From Cristatella mucedo (taxonomy: Eukaryota; Bryozoa; Phylactolaemata; Cristatellidae), in assembly GCA_009760855.2 (NCBI GenBank), contig WPIO01000054.1, forward strand, positions 1,129,501-1,193,500: a DNA stretch of 64,000 bases, read 5' to 3'. A program made the translations under genes and the position numbers. Shown here one piece after another: positions 9,647-19,978 of this stretch (within the stretch, counting starts at the first letter, position 1; the number at the start of each line of letters is the position of its first letter). The notes below the pieces were generated by a model. The model had not been told where the DNA came from, searched no databases, and saw nothing but the letters and a program-made list of their open reading frames with translations.

Positions 9647-12324
9647 GGAAGGAGCACATAGGAAAGGAGGGAAACATAGGAAAGGATAGGAAAGGAAAGG
9701 AAAGGATAGGAAAGGAAAGGAAGGGAAAGGAAAGGAAAGGAAAGGAAAGGAAAGGAAAGGAAAGGAAGGGAAAGGAAAGGAAAGGAAAGGAAAGGAAAGG
9801 AAAGGAAAGGAAAGGAAAGGAAAGGAAGGGAAAGGATAGGAAAGGAAAGGAAGGGAAAGGAAAGGAAAGGAAAGGAAAGGAAAGGAAAGGAAAGGAAAGG
9901 AAAGGAAGGGAAAGGAAAGGAAAGGAAGGGAAAGGAAAGGAAAGGAAAGGAAAGGAAAGGAAAGGAAAGGAAGGAAAGGAAAGGAAGGAAGGAAAGGAAA
10001 GGAAGGGAAAGGAAAGGAAAGGAAGGGAAAGGAAAGGAGAGGAAAGGAAAGGAAAGGAAAGGAGAGGATAGGAAAAGATAGAAAAGAAAAGGAAGGGAAA
10101 GGAAGGGAAAGGATAGGAAAGGAAAGGAAGGGAAAGGAAAGGAAAGGAAAGGAAGGGAAAGGATAGGAAAGGAAAGGAAGGGAAAGGAAAGGAAAGGAAG
10201 GGAAAGGAAGGGAAAGGAAAGGAAAGGAAAGGAAGGGAAGGGAAGGAAAGGAAAGGAAAGGAAGGGAAAGGAAAGGAAAGGATAGGAAAGGAAAGGAAAG
10301 GAAAGGAAAGGAAAGGAAAGGAAGGGAAAGGAAGGATAGGAAAGGAAAGGAAAGGAAAGGAAAGGAAGGGAAAGGAAGGGAAAGGAAGGGGAAAGGAAAG
10401 GAAGAAGGAAAGGAAGGAAAGGAAAGGAAAAGGAAAGGAAAGGAAAGGAAGGGAAAGGATAGAAAGGAAAAAGGAAAGGGAAGGAAGGAAGGAAGGGAAA
10501 GGAAGGAAAAGGATAGGAAAGGAAAGGAAAGGGAAAGGATAGGAAGGAAGGGAAAAAGGAAAGGAAAGGAAAGGAAAGGAAAGGAAAGGAAAGGAAAGGA
10601 AAGGAAAGGAAAGGAAAGGAAAGGAAGGGAAAGGAAAGGAAAGGAAAGGAAAGGAAAGGAAGGGAAAGGAAAGGAAAGGAAAGGAAAAGGGAGGAAGGAA
10701 GGGGAGGGAAACGGAAAGAAAGGAAAGGAAAGGAAGGGAAAGGGAAAGAAGGAAAGATAGGATAAAGAAAGGAAGGGAAAGGGAAAGGATAGGAAGGAAA
10801 GGGAAGAGAAAGGAAAGGAAGGAAAAGAAAGGGAAGGAAAGGGAAAGAAAAGGAAAGGAAAGGGAAAAGAAAGGGAAGGAAAGGAAAGGAAAGGGGGGAA
10901 AGGAAAGGGGAAAGGAAAGGAATAGGAAAGGAAAGGAAGGGAAAGGAAAGGAAAGGAAAGGAAGGGAAAGGAAGGGAGAGGATAGGAAAGGATAGGAAAG
11001 AAAAGGAAGGGAAAGGAAAGGAAAGGATAGGAAAGGAAAGGAAGGGAAAGGAAAGGAAAAGGAAAAAAAGGAAGGAAGAAGGAAGAGGAGAGGAAGGAAA
11101 GGAAAGGAAAGGAAAAAGGAGGAAGGGAAAAGGATAGGAAAGGAAACGGAAGAGGAAAGGAAAGGAGAGGAAAGGAAAGGAAGGGAAAGGAAGGGAAAGG
11201 AAAGGAAAGAAAGGGAAGGAAAGGAAAGGAAAGGAAAGGAAGGGAAAGGAAGGGAAAGGAAAGGAAAGGATAGGAAAGGAAAGGAAGGGAAAGGAAAGGA
11301 AAGGAAAGGAAGGGAACGGAAGGGAGAGGATAGGAAAGGAAAGGAAAGGAAAGGAAAGGAAGGGAAAGGATAGGAAAAGAAAGGAAGGGAAAGGAAAGGA
11401 AAGGAAGGGAAAGGAGAGGATAGGAAAGGAAGGGAAAGGATAGGAAAGGAAGGGAAGGGAAGGAAAGGAAAGGAAGGGAAAGGATAGGAAAGGAAAGGAA
11501 GGGAAAGGAAAGGAAAGGAAAGGAAAGGAAAGAAAGGGAAGGGAAGGAAAGGAAAAGGAAAAGGAAAGGAAGGGAAAGGAAAAGGAAAGGAAAGGAAAGG
11601 AAGGGAAGGGAAGGAATAGGAAAGAAAAAGGAAGGGAAAAAGGAAAGGAAAGGAAAGGAAAGGAAAGGAAGGGAAAGGAAAGGAAAGGAAAGGAAGGGAA
11701 GGAAAGGAAAGGAAGGGAAAGGAAAGGAAAGGAAAGGAAGGGAAAGGAAAGGAAAGGAAAGGAAGGGAAAGGAAGGGAGAGGATAGGAAAGGATAGGAAA
11801 GAAAAGGAAGGGAAAGGATAGGAAAGGAAGGGAAAGGATAGGAAAGGAAAGGAAGGGAAAGGAAAGGAAAGGAAAGGAGAGGATAGGAAAGGAAAGGAAG
11901 GGAAAGGATAGGAAAGAAAAGGAAGGGAAAGGATAGGAAAGGAAGGGAAAGGAAAGGAAGGGAAAGGATAGGAAAGGAAAGGAAGGGAAAGGAAAGAAAA
12001 GGAAGGGAAAGGATAGGAAAGGAAAGGAAGGGAAAGGAAGGGAAGGAAAGGAAGGGAAAGGAAGGGAAAGAATAGGAAAGGATAGGAAGGGAAAGGAAGG
12101 GAAAGGAAAGGAAGGGAAGGGAAAGGAAGGGAAAGGATAGGAAAGGAAAGGAAAGGAAAGAAAAGGAAGGGATAGGAAGGGAAAGGAAGGGAAAGGAAGG
12201 GAAAGGATAAGAAAGGATAGGAAGGGATAGGAAGGGAACGGAAAGGAAAGGAAAGGAAGGGAAAGGAAGGGAAAGGAAAGGAAAGGAAGGGAAAGGAAGG
12301 GAAAGGAAGGAGCACATAGGAAAG
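9647..12324. repeat. 2.7-kb GGAAA pentanucleotide satellite array
   Basis: An almost unbroken purine tract on the plus strand made of GGAAA units with recurrent variants (GGGAA, GGATA, GAAAA) that recur in higher-order blocks such as GGGAAAGGATAGGAAAGGAA. The 20-bp sequence GGAAGGAGCACATAGGAAAG lies at both ends (9647-9666 and 12305-12324). Because five and three share no factor and the unit has no stop, three minus-strand frames stay open for over 900 codons (repeating Phe-Pro-Phe-Leu-Ser). I regard these as artefacts, not proteins. Such homopurine tracts are known to form triplex DNA. Confidence 0.97.
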
Positions 12325-12533
12325 AAGGGCCCCCGTAGCTTATGGCTCGTAGGTTGTGGTTCCAAAAGTTCATTAACCTTTGACTGCACAGCGTGGCTCA
12401 TGCTCACAGTGACCTGCGTGCCACGGTCAGTGTGAGCATGGCTCAGTATCAGGCTCGCTGATGCAGCCAAGGCTTCCCCGTGTAAGCAACGAGAAGACGG
12501 ATAGGTCAAGGTCAAGCTTTGCCGACGACCTCG

Positions 12534-12690
12534 AAGCTGATTTGGCAGCCTCTTTTGTGTAGCAACAGAAGAGCCTTTACGGCTATCACTACCGCTGGCA
12601 GCGCAGTGGCAACAAAGGATCGCCCACCGCAGGATTCGAACCCACGACCTCGGACACGAGGCAGGCCGAGGTTGTGAGATCCATGGTCAC
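12534..12690 (-). mobile_element. SINE-B copy (tRNA-derived)
   Basis: Minus strand: B box GGGTTCGAATCC at 12632-12643, a central segment and the 3' landmark GGCTCTTCTGTTGCTACACA followed by AAGAGGCTGCCAAATCAGCT. The A-box end is diverged. The structure matches the better copy at 49711-49896. Confidence 0.85.
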
Positions 12691-12979
12691 AGTAGGAGAG
12701 AGAGAAAGCCAGGTGGGCAGCAGCAGCACGCAGCCTGACGGGGGGGGGCAGTGGAGGCTCACCGGCGGCGGGCCTCACACGTACCTCGTAGCTCCAGATC
12801 GAAGGTGCGCTCGGCTGCGGCTGCGAGTGGCCACGTGGCTGCCGTGGCTTCGGGCCTCCTCCGTCTCCATGCATCGGCCTAGCCCGATTACTGTGGAAGG
12901 AAGGGGAATCAAGCAATTGATGCCACCAGTCGAGGTGTCACAGTATATGATGTCACCGGAGATATCCAAGCCAGCGCAA

Positions 12980-13011
12980 CTCGGTCCGGCTCGCGCGCGA
13001 GCCGGACCGAG
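12980..13011. repeat. perfect 32-bp palindrome
   Basis: The 16-bp half CTCGGTCCGGCTCGCG is followed immediately by its exact reverse complement, with no loop. Confidence 0.95.
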
Positions 13012-13769
13012 GCACAAATCAATCAATCGCTGCACGGACACTTCGATGCAGCTGCAACAGCAATGCCTGCTGCTGCTGCTGCTGTGCGCACAGCACGGCG
13101 GCACAGTGCCATCAGATCCTACATCGAGTTAAAGCTATCGTCGGATAGCCGGATGACCAGTGAGCAAACATGTGACGTCACTTGGTCACCGAATCCGAGC
13201 CGCATTCCGGTGCCACATTACGAAACGACAGTCGGAGCGGTCTTTCCAGATGGACTACTGATCAAAAGACCAGCACGGGACCACAGAAACGGTAGCAAAA
13301 AATGTAGGCATGGCAATGCAGTTTCGTTCATTACTTAGCCCGATATTCTGCAAGTGACCCAGGTGAGCCTCTTTAAAAGTTAGGACCCTTACCTGCTTCA
13401 GGGTGCCAATCTAGTTGCCCTTTGCCCATGTCCTCCCGCAAGCATACCATAAACAAGCATACCATAAAGGCTACAAGTGCCGTCTAAGCTATCGTCGACC
13501 GTCGATCGCAAGACCAAACACTGACCTGCCAGCAGGATACAAACTAGGGGCCACAGGCGTTACAGAGTCGGTTCGAGATGGTTTGCCGCACTAGACGAGC
13601 CCGTGGCTGCCGAGCCTTCCGGCTCGTCCGGCATGCGAAGGCATGCGAAGCGAAGTATAGTATGCACAATATATAATACGCTTGGTGAAACCGAACGCTG
13701 GCTAAACCAGAAGTACAAAACTGACGTGTCTGTGCATCTCTCACGAGCCACCCATGTGCGTAGCCGTAC
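13012..13769. other. intergenic, no gene seen
   Basis: Only short unsupported open frames; a CTG/CAG-rich patch lies near 13060-13085. Confidence 0.45.
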
Positions 13770-13862
13770 AATGGACCAGAAGATGACAATGCATCATTAA
13801 AACAATGAGATCCTCACTGTCACCACGTCTGCCACTTTCCAGTAGGCATGTGCCGTTGTGTG
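13770..13862 (+). repeat. dispersed repeat 'X', copy 1, upstream of a TG tract
   Basis: About 90 bp align with 19810-19913 through blocks such as CATTAAAACAATGAGATCCT, CCTCACTGTC and CCAGTAGGCATGTG. Both copies run directly into a TG microsatellite, so the TG tract is probably the tail of a mobile repeat. The family is unknown to me. Confidence 0.65.
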
Positions 13863-13961
13863 TGTGCGTGTCAGCGGTTGTGCATGTCGAAGTATATTAT
13901 CATCATGCGTGTGATTGTGTGAGCACATGCGTTTGGGAATGTTCACATGCATGTGCAGCGC

Positions 13962-13963
<2 letters not shown>

Positions 13964-14044
<81 letters not shown>
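13964..14044. repeat. (TG)n microsatellite
   Basis: About 40 uninterrupted TG units. Confidence 0.97.
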
Positions 14045-14045
<1 letters not shown>

Positions 14046-14267
14046 ATATGCATGCATGAGTGTGTGTGTCCGTGTCTGTGTCTGTGTGTGGGCGTGTCCG
14101 CGTGTGTCAATGCACGAAGGCGGCACATGTGTAAGCTAGCAGCTGGCGTTGATGCGAATACTTTCTGTGCCCAAAGCAGATGTCGTGCATGTCGGGCCAC
14201 GAATGCTATACCACAGTGGTAACATCTGGTCGTGCACATGTGCAAGCACACGTGTTTGCACGTGCGT

Positions 14268-14453
14268 GCACACACACACGTGCACACACACAAAGACACA
14301 CACACACAAACACACACACAAACACACACAAATACACACACACACACAAAGACACACACACACAAACACAAACACACACACACACAAGCACACACACGCA
14401 CACAAGCACACAAGCACACACACACACAAGCACACACACACACACACACACAC
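14268..14453. repeat. (AC)n-rich imperfect microsatellite
   Basis: CA units interrupted by AAACACAC, AAGACAC and AAGCACAC variants over about 185 bp. The long 'THTH' and 'CVCV' frames across this and the previous tract are artefacts. Confidence 0.95.
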
Positions 14454-15389
14454 GGACGTATGTGCATCCCCTTACTATCTCGCGTGCAAACCCTGGCGAC
14501 AGCTGCTGCTTTACATTGAAAGCAGTTGATCAAATCGTGCAGTCGCTGTGGGTAACCTAGAAAGAACTCGTCTGCCACGACAGCACGAGATTTATACAGC
14601 AGGCAGGTAGGCAGGCAGGGAGTGCAGGGGGGCATAATCGCAGTTTAGGCAAGAAGACAGCGTCTCGAAATCTTAGCTGTGTACGAGCTAAAACGGTCAG
14701 GCACCACTGGCTATGCCTCAACCGCATACTGTAGTCGCAAGACTAAACTGCCAGGCTTTGGGCAGACTGCGAGAGCTTGGCCATGAGCTGTTCAAAGGTT
14801 TCACTGTGCTCGCGAAGCGCTCACTCAGCCGTGCAGCTGAGTGCCGCCGCAATACAACGCCTAGCTACATTAACGTGCAGGGAAACTGCAGCAGTAGCAG
14901 CAGCGAATCAGTCTCACCGAAAGTACCATCTGGCCGACTGCACTGCCAGAAAGTAGCCCTAAGCAGCAGCCGACTGAGCGCGGTCGTTAGTGCGACCTCA
15001 GCTGGCATACGCTGGGCAGAATCGCAGTCTCTCCCACTGTTTACCGACAGCTAATTACAGAGCTGAGAAAACGAGGTTGGTTCGGAAACGAAACCAGAGG
15101 TCAGAACAGGTCAGAACAGGGGTCAAAAGAAAAACAGTTAGCGCTAGTTGCAGCCGCGGCAAGCGATCGCTTACTGCTTGTATATGCTGTAAATTAGAAC
15201 ACCAAGGCCGACGGCTGCACCGACAGCTACCGCCAGCACCTTCTCCCACATATCGTTAGCTAGGCGGATACAACTACCACGGCACGCGTCACGTGGGAAA
15301 CCAGCGACCGCTTGTAACTGAGGGCTACCGAGAGATGTCTTCTTGAGTACGTTCTATTCATGCTAGTTAAAAAATGGCAAGTTCCAAAT
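14454..15389. other. intergenic, no gene seen
   Basis: An open frame at 14713-15054 (113 codons) has no recognisable feature. A 10-bp duplication, GGTCAGAACA, lies near 15100. Confidence 0.45.
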
Positions 15390-15984
15390 ATATCAGCTGA
15401 AGTTAGTCGCTGCTGGGTTAGGACTGGCGTTGCTAAGCGAAGGGGCGGAAGCCCCGCTCCCGACTCGCAGCCCCGCCCATGCTAGGGGGCCAGCCCTGCG
15501 ACTACGAACTCGTGCGCGCGACGCAGGTGCCGGCGGAAGACGGGAAACGGTTTTCCGCCTCGCCCCCCCCCCCCCCCCCTCCGCCCGCACCTAGAGAGCC
15601 GTTCGCAGCGGCCGCGGGCGCGCGAGTGCGCGCGTAGGTGCAGAGAACTCCAGGTCAACGCGTCAGAAGCCGCAGGTAACCGCTCCTCGGCGGGAGCCGC
15701 CCGCAGCGGCGTATAGATAGATCCTCGACTGCTGCGGGCGGGTCGACTGGACGGACGGCACGCCTCGGGCGCGAAGCCGCGACGTCAGCCGCCAGGCACG
15801 AGGCTGCCGCTGTTCTTCGGAAATTGGCTAAATAAGCTACCTCTGGCGCGCTACCTCTGGCGCGTTCCATTTAGCCACTGCACGCTCTGACGGTGCGCGA
15901 GTTTAGGATCAGACTTGGGAGGCTGGATTAGTTTCATTTTAGATTTTATTTTATTTTGAAAATTGAAGCGATCGGCCTTTGAGA

Positions 15985-16210
15985 GGTTTTCCTGAATAGT
16001 GCCGACTCTGGATTCGCACCAGAAGCCGCTCGGTTTCCAAGGAGCAGCTTCAGGTTGTCCAAACGGAACGTACCGCTCCCTTCTTTGTTTCTAGACGGAT
16101 AATGCAAAGAGGCTCGCGAAAGGCACTCTTTTGGAGCGAAGATCCCCCTCACTCAAAGTGGGTTGCCACCGCTTTTTTCGGGAGGGGGTTTCGGGAGGAG
16201 GCCTCTCATG
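15985..16210 (+). repeat. dispersed repeat 'R', copy 1
   Basis: Aligns over about 220 bp with 24100-24366. Shared blocks include TTCGCACC.GAAGC..CTCGGTTT, AGAGCAGCT-like, CAAAGAGGCTC.CGA.AGGC and the CCAC..TTTTTTC.GG block. Roughly two thirds to three quarters of bases agree by eye. The family is not recognised. Confidence 0.7.
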
Positions 16211-17266
16211 TCGCACGCTCCTACGAAAACGAAACGCCTGCTGCACCACGCCACGGCCTGGCTCCATTCTGTTGCGCACAAGAACTGCTCAGCGGCATGC
16301 ACATCCGTCTTAAGAGCATTGAGCAAGAGAACGCAGCCGCCGTAGTAGGAGTAGAAGGATGAGGCGATTGACATCGGCTGCTGGCCTGCCAACCATGTAT
16401 ATAGTTCCGGCTAGCAATTTAAGAATAGGGCAAAGCTCGCCCAAGATCGCTGTCGCCGCCAGCCGTCCTAGAGTTGCTGGAAGGGTTTCCGTCAGAACGA
16501 AAAAGGTTGCGGAAAAGCACCTGCATTCTCGAGCGGTGAGCACGAGTGACGCAGCGGTCGCGATAGGACCAGCAGGCCGATCGATGCCGGCTGGCCTGTT
16601 AACTACATTGTTCGCGCTAGTCATTTAAGAATAGGTCGACGTTAGCTCGGGGTTCCTTCTTCATCTACGGCTCCGTTTCGCCGCCATCGGTGGCTGTTGC
16701 CGGACTCGTTTTCTCTGAAAGCGAGGTTGGAGGGCGGGATGTTTGCGAACGATAGACGGGAGAGAGCGAGTCAGCGCTAGGAGAATTCGGCTGCACACCA
16801 TCGAATGCGGCTGCACAGCGCCCGTGGCTCGCATTTCGTGCTGTGTGTATTGTGCGCGCGTGCGCGCGCGAGCGGGATCCCGGTGCAGGAGTCTGCCGCT
16901 GCCAAATAGAAGTGGTCCGGTGCGGTGTCGATGGAATGTTCCTTCGTAGGCGAGGCGGTACCCAGTATTCTTGCCTTTGCGAAGGTAGATTAGGTATTAC
17001 TAGTAGATGTATTTCTGTCTTTGCAGCGGAAGCGGGCCCATAGGTCACCGGTCTGGAGCCCATAGTTCACAGGTCACGAAGGCGGATGCGGAATCCTAGT
17101 TCTCCGGTCGGGGCTTAGGTTTCGGCTGCTCCAGTACACCGTCTATTTGGGTCGCTCACCACTATAGACGTAGGCAGCCTAAATGCGGCGACGCATTTCC
17201 CCCTCCCCGCACGCGAGAGCGCTTGCCGTGCTGGGAGCCTGCGAGGAGTGTGAGGATTGAACTTCA

Positions 17267-17295
17267 CTAGACGCGCAGCGACATTGCGCGTCTAG
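17267..17295. repeat. 11-bp stem, 7-nt loop inverted repeat
   Basis: CTAGACGCGCA at 17267-17277 and its exact reverse complement at 17285-17295. Confidence 0.85.
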
Positions 17296-17449
17296 CGAGT
17301 CAAGTGTAGCGAAATTCTCCATCTTCGCGTGTACGTCGCTCCAATTCAGGCCACGAGCTCAAGACCACTCAATCGCGGTAGCTTGGCGCCGCCAGAAACG
17401 TTCTCCCGCGCGGCCACCTCTTAATTGCGCGTCGGCTCGCGCGCACCGA

Positions 17450-17611
17450 GCCGCATTCGGCAGCACGCAGCATTGCGCCGCATTCGGCAGCACGCAGCAT
17501 TACGCCGCATTCGGCAGCACGCAGCATTGCGCCGCATTCGGCAGCACGCAGCATTACGCCGCATTCGGCAGCACGCAGCATTACGCCGCATTCGGCAGCA
17601 CGCAGCATTAC
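17450..17611. repeat. 27-bp minisatellite, six units
   Basis: Six units (core GCCGCATTCGGCAGCACGCA) that differ only at one A/G position near the unit end, plus a short partial seventh. The period is divisible by three, so a nine-residue repeat appears in the frames across it. I see no evidence that it is translated. Confidence 0.95.
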
Positions 17612-18240
17612 GCCGCTTGGCGAGCGGCAGGTTGCGCCTCCTCCGCCGTCGAGCGTTCGGCGTTACGCATTCAGCTACGAGTCGGATTTCGCTTACAGAA
17701 AAATTGCGCGCGATTTCGTTCGAACGTGAGCCGAATGACTTCAGCGGAAGGAGTGCGTGCGGCGAGGCCGCCGTGCTCTACGAAGCGTGCTTTGCAGCCT
17801 GTCTCCATCGGAGGACGCCGCGGAGGGCCGTGCACACACAAATGCATTCCGCGAGCGCGCGCGCGCACGCGCCTGCGGGACCGCCCGCTCAACGGCCGCT
17901 GTCCAAAGAGGAGCCTGTATTTTCAGACGCGGGTGGTGGGGAAAGGCCCGCAAGTGTAAAGGAGAATAGTATCTCGCACAATCGTAGCGCTGTATTTGAC
18001 TCGCAGTCGGCGGTTGCTCGTCGTCGAGTGGAAGTAGGACGTAATTTCGCCGTAGGTGAAGGTCGAGACGCGTGTAGGTGTAAGGATGACCCCGGTCGCT
18101 GCGCAGCACCCCCTCTCCGGGCGGTGCGCGAAAATGCCCGCTGCAATGCTCACCCTCGCACCAGCCATAGGGTGCAGCTCCCGTGCACTTCGCAGCCAAT
18201 CAAGCAATCAATCAAGCAGAGGTATGAGGGTCATTAGGAT

Positions 18241-18582
18241 GTATTTTTGTAAAGTAAGAAATGCCTCTTGTCCTATCGCTCTATTAATGATTAATGTTGC
18301 TATTTATGTAATCTCGTATTTTTGCCAATTTTTTGTATCCATTCTCAGTTTCTGCGGCTATCTCGTGCACTTTCCAGATCTTTTTCATATTAAGAATATA
18401 ATTATTAATATATTATATATATATAATATATTAATAATTATATTCTTATAATAATTATATTATATATATTATAATTATATATATAATTATATTATATATA
18501 TATAATTATATTATAATATAATAATTATATTATATATATTATAATATATAATATATTATATTATATATAATATATTAATAAT
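18241..18582. repeat. AT-rich tract with (AT)n and TAATTATA palindromes
   Basis: From 18399 on, almost pure A/T made of interleaved ATATAT, AATTATA and TATTATA units. It marks the sharp left boundary of the AT-rich island and truncates the integrase remnant at 18583. Confidence 0.85.
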
Positions 18583-19093
18583 CATGAATGCTCTTTCTGC
18601 TATAGTTCGTTTCATTCTCTTAACTACTGCAATAGCCTTGTAACTAGTCGCTTCTGTTAAACGTGTTCCCGGTCTTCCCGTTTCTTTCTTGTATTCTCTT
18701 TCTAACTCCGATCCAGGATCTGCAGTTATCCTATTAGGCCAATCCAGTGGACCTTTTGAGTAAATGTGAAAAACAATTACTTACCTTAGCTACTTTTCTA
18801 GGTGACTTGCTTTGTAATGCTCTTGCATCTTTATATCTACTGGCAACGTCGATTAAAATGCATGCACATTTGTATACATTATCAGTTGGCACATAGAGTG
18901 TGTCAGCCTGATGACTCTCACTCGGTACTACATCGAAGAAGCCACTAGGAATTTCTTTTGATGTAGGTTTAAACACTGGACTTATATATGAATCTAGACC
19001 ATGCTTTTCTTTTTTTCTCTTGATATTCATATCTTGACACACCATATTATTCATATCGATTGATATATTCATGTCGTATGCCTTGACATTCAC
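18583..19093 (-). pseudogene. retroviral-like (rve) integrase catalytic-core remnant
   Basis: The minus-strand frame from 19093 to 18734 holds the first catalytic block (HQADTLYVPTD), then ILIDVASRYKDARAL, typical of the first strands of an RNase-H-fold integrase. A one-base loss near 18750 shifts the frame. Below it, 18586-18750 continues with DWPN, the second acidic block (TADPGSEL), and then the third block (KRTIAERAF), where the position that should hold the catalytic Glu appears to be Lys. The copy is therefore broken and probably inactive. This subtype is known from large self-synthesising DNA transposons and virus-like integrated elements. I cannot decide which, and an LTR element is not excluded. 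The 5' end is free-standing, with no gag or RT nearby. The AT-rich composition differs strongly from the GC-rich flanks. Confidence 0.65.
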
Positions 19094-19108
19094 TCATGAC
19101 ATTCAATA

Positions 19109-19706
19109 GCAATGGAAGTATTTTGTTTTAAATGTAAGAGAAATCGAAAGATTAAAGATTTTTTACCAGTAGGAGTCCATTGTGTACAGTAAGTATTCGC
19201 AGATCTAAATTACTTTTTCAGAGGAGGTGCGATACTTGCGGTCGTGATAGTAAAGAAACAGAGTTTGATGGTATTGTGCTGCGCCATAATGCAGCGATAG
19301 TTTGCTCTGATTGCTACTACTCTCACGTGAAATTTTCTAGCTCCAAGCCTAGAAAACAATACTGTCTGGCAAGAAAACATTAAAAAAAAACAAATGTCCA
19401 GACATCTGTTGTTACTGCCATTGTTTGAAGCGTGAAGCAACTCTTCCGATGGTGAAGATACTTCCATGTACCAAATTTAAAAAAAAAGGAGCTACTAGGA
19501 TGAAGGAGCATGTAGAATTAATTTTTCAATTTATTCACAAAATCACTTATGTCATAATTGAACTGACCAATAAATTTACTTTGCAATATCCTAGCATCAA
19601 TGAAGCAATAACTTCCCAGGCTGTGATTGAAGCAGAAAGCGACTGGGCCGATAGAAGCGAGCCGCAAGAAGCAGAGTACGTACTTATCATGACTCTACGG
19701 CTCTAA
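19109..19706 (+). pseudogene. cysteine-rich (zinc-binding-like) coding remnant, frame-broken
   Basis: Three consecutive plus-strand segments look like one decayed coding region, starting 15 bp from the divergent integrase frame. 19109-19186 begins with ATG and a CFKC pair. 19180-19383 carries CDTCG and CSDCYY pairs, then stops. 19384-19706 carries a cluster of cysteines (CPDICCYCHC) and then a Lys-rich helical part. The first break lies beside a GTAAGT..TTTTTCAG stretch, so a very short intron (38 bp with the in-frame GTACAG donor) is an alternative to a frameshift. The second break is at a nine-A run, a typical indel site. I do not recognise the protein. The cysteine spacing suggests zinc ribbons, and divergent pairing with an integrase suggests it belongs to the same element. 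Confidence 0.45.
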
Positions 19707-19809
19707 TCACGACTTGATTAGAGGCTGGTGGACGGTGGCAGAGACTAAGCTGCAGATGACTCTCAATGTCGGAGGCCCTAGGTTTTGCCGGGAATCGTTG
19801 AACTAACTA
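19707..19809. other. short non-coding gap
   Basis: Nothing seen between the AT-rich island and repeat X. Confidence 0.4.
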
Positions 19810-19913
19810 GACCAGAATAGAATAAAAGCAGAAGATTACAATTTATCATTAAAGCAACGTGAACCTCACTGCCAAGGCACGAGCTTCCACTCGCCAGTAG
19901 GCGTGTGCTAGTG
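19810..19913 (+). repeat. dispersed repeat 'X', copy 2
   Basis: See 13770-13862. Matching blocks are CATTAAAGCAACGTGAACCT, CTCACTGCC and CCAGTAGGCGTGTG, again joined directly to a TG tract. Confidence 0.65.
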
Positions 19914-19936
19914 TGTGTGTGTGTGTGTGTGTGTGT

Positions 19937-19972
<36 letters not shown>
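19910..19972. repeat. compound (GT)n(CT)n microsatellite
   Basis: About 14 GT units followed by about 17 CT units. Confidence 0.97.

Positions 19973-19978
<6 letters not shown>

Larger units (their letters stand above)
15390..18240. promoter_or_regulatory. CpG-dense region, no confirmed gene
   Basis: CpG dinucleotides are visibly frequent through this stretch, unlike the flanks, and a 17-base poly-C run lies at 15563-15579. Such regions often hold promoters or first exons, but I cannot find an exon with a recognisable domain or a convincing start. Open frames occur on both strands with Arg/Ala-rich translations, which is what CpG-rich DNA gives by chance. Read this as a candidate regulatory region only. 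Confidence 0.3.

Noticed and set aside
9526-12515. Three overlapping minus-strand frames of over 900 codons
   Set aside because: They are the three readings of a GGAAA/TTTCC pentanucleotide array that lacks stop codons. The product is a monotonous Phe-Pro-Leu-Ser string with no other coding evidence.
13797-14635. Cys/Val and Thr/His repeat frames
   Set aside because: Readings of TG and AC microsatellites.
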